64,000 nucleotides of DNA from Paraburkholderia bannensis. GTDB taxonomy: Bacteria; Pseudomonadota; Gammaproteobacteria; Burkholderiales; Burkholderiaceae. The notes under the pieces are model-generated. The model saw only the letters and a list, made by a program, of their open reading frames with translations. It ran no database searches and was not told the DNA's origin. Every line of letters starts with the position of its first letter. Position 1 is the stretch's first letter. Below are positions 63,705 to 64,000 of this stretch, one piece after another. Made by a program: the position numbers and the translations under genes. The stretch is from contig NZ_JACHBW010000011.1 of NCBI RefSeq assembly GCF_014200455.1, forward strand, positions 219,208 through 283,207, given 5' to 3'.

Positions 63705-64000
63705 CGCGCGCCTCCATTCAGGGTTTCAGTCGCCACGTTCAGCGGCTGGATACAGCGCACCAGTGCACAGCCGCTCGCATCCGCCACGGCGTCGAGCGTC
63801 GGGCGCTGCTTGTTGCACGCGTCCACCACGTATTTGCAGCGCGGCGCGAACAGACACCCGGTCGGCCGGTCGTCGCGGCCCGGCACCATGCCCGGCAGTG
63901 CAGCGAGGCGCGCGGCGCCCGTGTTGTGCTCGGGAATCGCCGCAAGCAGCGCCTGGGTGTACGGATGATGCGGGCGCGAGAAGATATCGGGCACGCGGTT
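63701..64000 (-). CDS. dppD: DppD-like ATPase, C-terminal part (truncated by window edge)
   Basis: Only the last 99 residues are in the window. They include the RPHHPYTQALLAAIPEH segment and the C-terminal RPTGCLFAPRCKYVVDAC cluster of peptide ABC ATPases. The gene continues beyond 64000. It overlaps the dppF start by four bases. Confidence 0.85.
   Translation of the reverse strand, partial: NRVPDIFSRPHHPYTQALLAAIPEHNTGAARLAALPGMVPGRDDRPTGCLFAPRCKYVVDACNKQRPTLDAVADASGCALVRCIQPLNVATETLNGGAR

Overview
The window is 64 kb of high-GC DNA (roughly 63-65% by eye) with dense, short-spaced genes and strongly G/C-ending codons. Several families are typical of Burkholderiaceae: OmpC-type porins with a QSS-V/L-TLYG start, BKACE (DUF849) enzymes, a PrdX-type YbaK protein and many LysR/AraC regulators. 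A Paraburkholderia, Caballeronia or Burkholderia replicon, perhaps a secondary chromosome, is the best guess. I saw no rRNA, tRNA, CRISPR array, intact insertion sequence or replication origin.

Layout. 1-4064: a partial membrane protein, a small conserved hypothetical, a DsbA-like protein and a cystine-type ABC importer. 4092-11650: a LysR/Old Yellow Enzyme divergent pair with a palindrome between them, ABC-F protein YheS, a CynX-type transporter, a PrdX deacylase and a possible PD-(D/E)XK protein. 12892-25930: an exopolysaccharide locus holding a priming glycosyltransferase, WecG/TagA transferase, Wzx, Wzy, Wza-like exporter, Wzz/BY-kinase-like protein, DUF6492 glycosyltransferase and two secreted lipoproteins (a GH44 glycosidase and a Big2-domain protein).

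26015-31603: a sirtuin, an orphan AbiEi antitoxin, a BON protein and a complete siaABCD-type c-di-GMP module. 31604-34180: a gene-poor kilobase followed by a 480-aa protein of eight tandem helix-turn-helix repeats. 34177-36834: lipopolysaccharide ligase and heptosyltransferase-like genes. 37124-46348: two divergent catabolic blocks around an AraC regulator, with two BKACE paralogues, a TauD-type dioxygenase, quinone reductase, hydrolase, Rieske protein, MFS carrier and porin.

47019-54139: an orphan lytic transglycosylase fused to a VirB9-like domain, a GGDEF-EAL protein, an FNR regulator and single enzymes. 54310-54861: gene debris from three broken genes. 55543-56743: a tryptophanyl-tRNA synthetase preceded by a leader peptide with tandem Trp codons and a terminator, which looks like ribosome-mediated attenuation. 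56788-64000: a flavin monooxygenase/LysR pair, a porin with two spaced operator-like palindromes, a cytochrome c fusion, a lipocalin and the end of a dipeptide ABC operon.

The strongest leads are the helix-turn-helix repeat protein, the trpS attenuator and the transglycosylase-VirB9 fusion.
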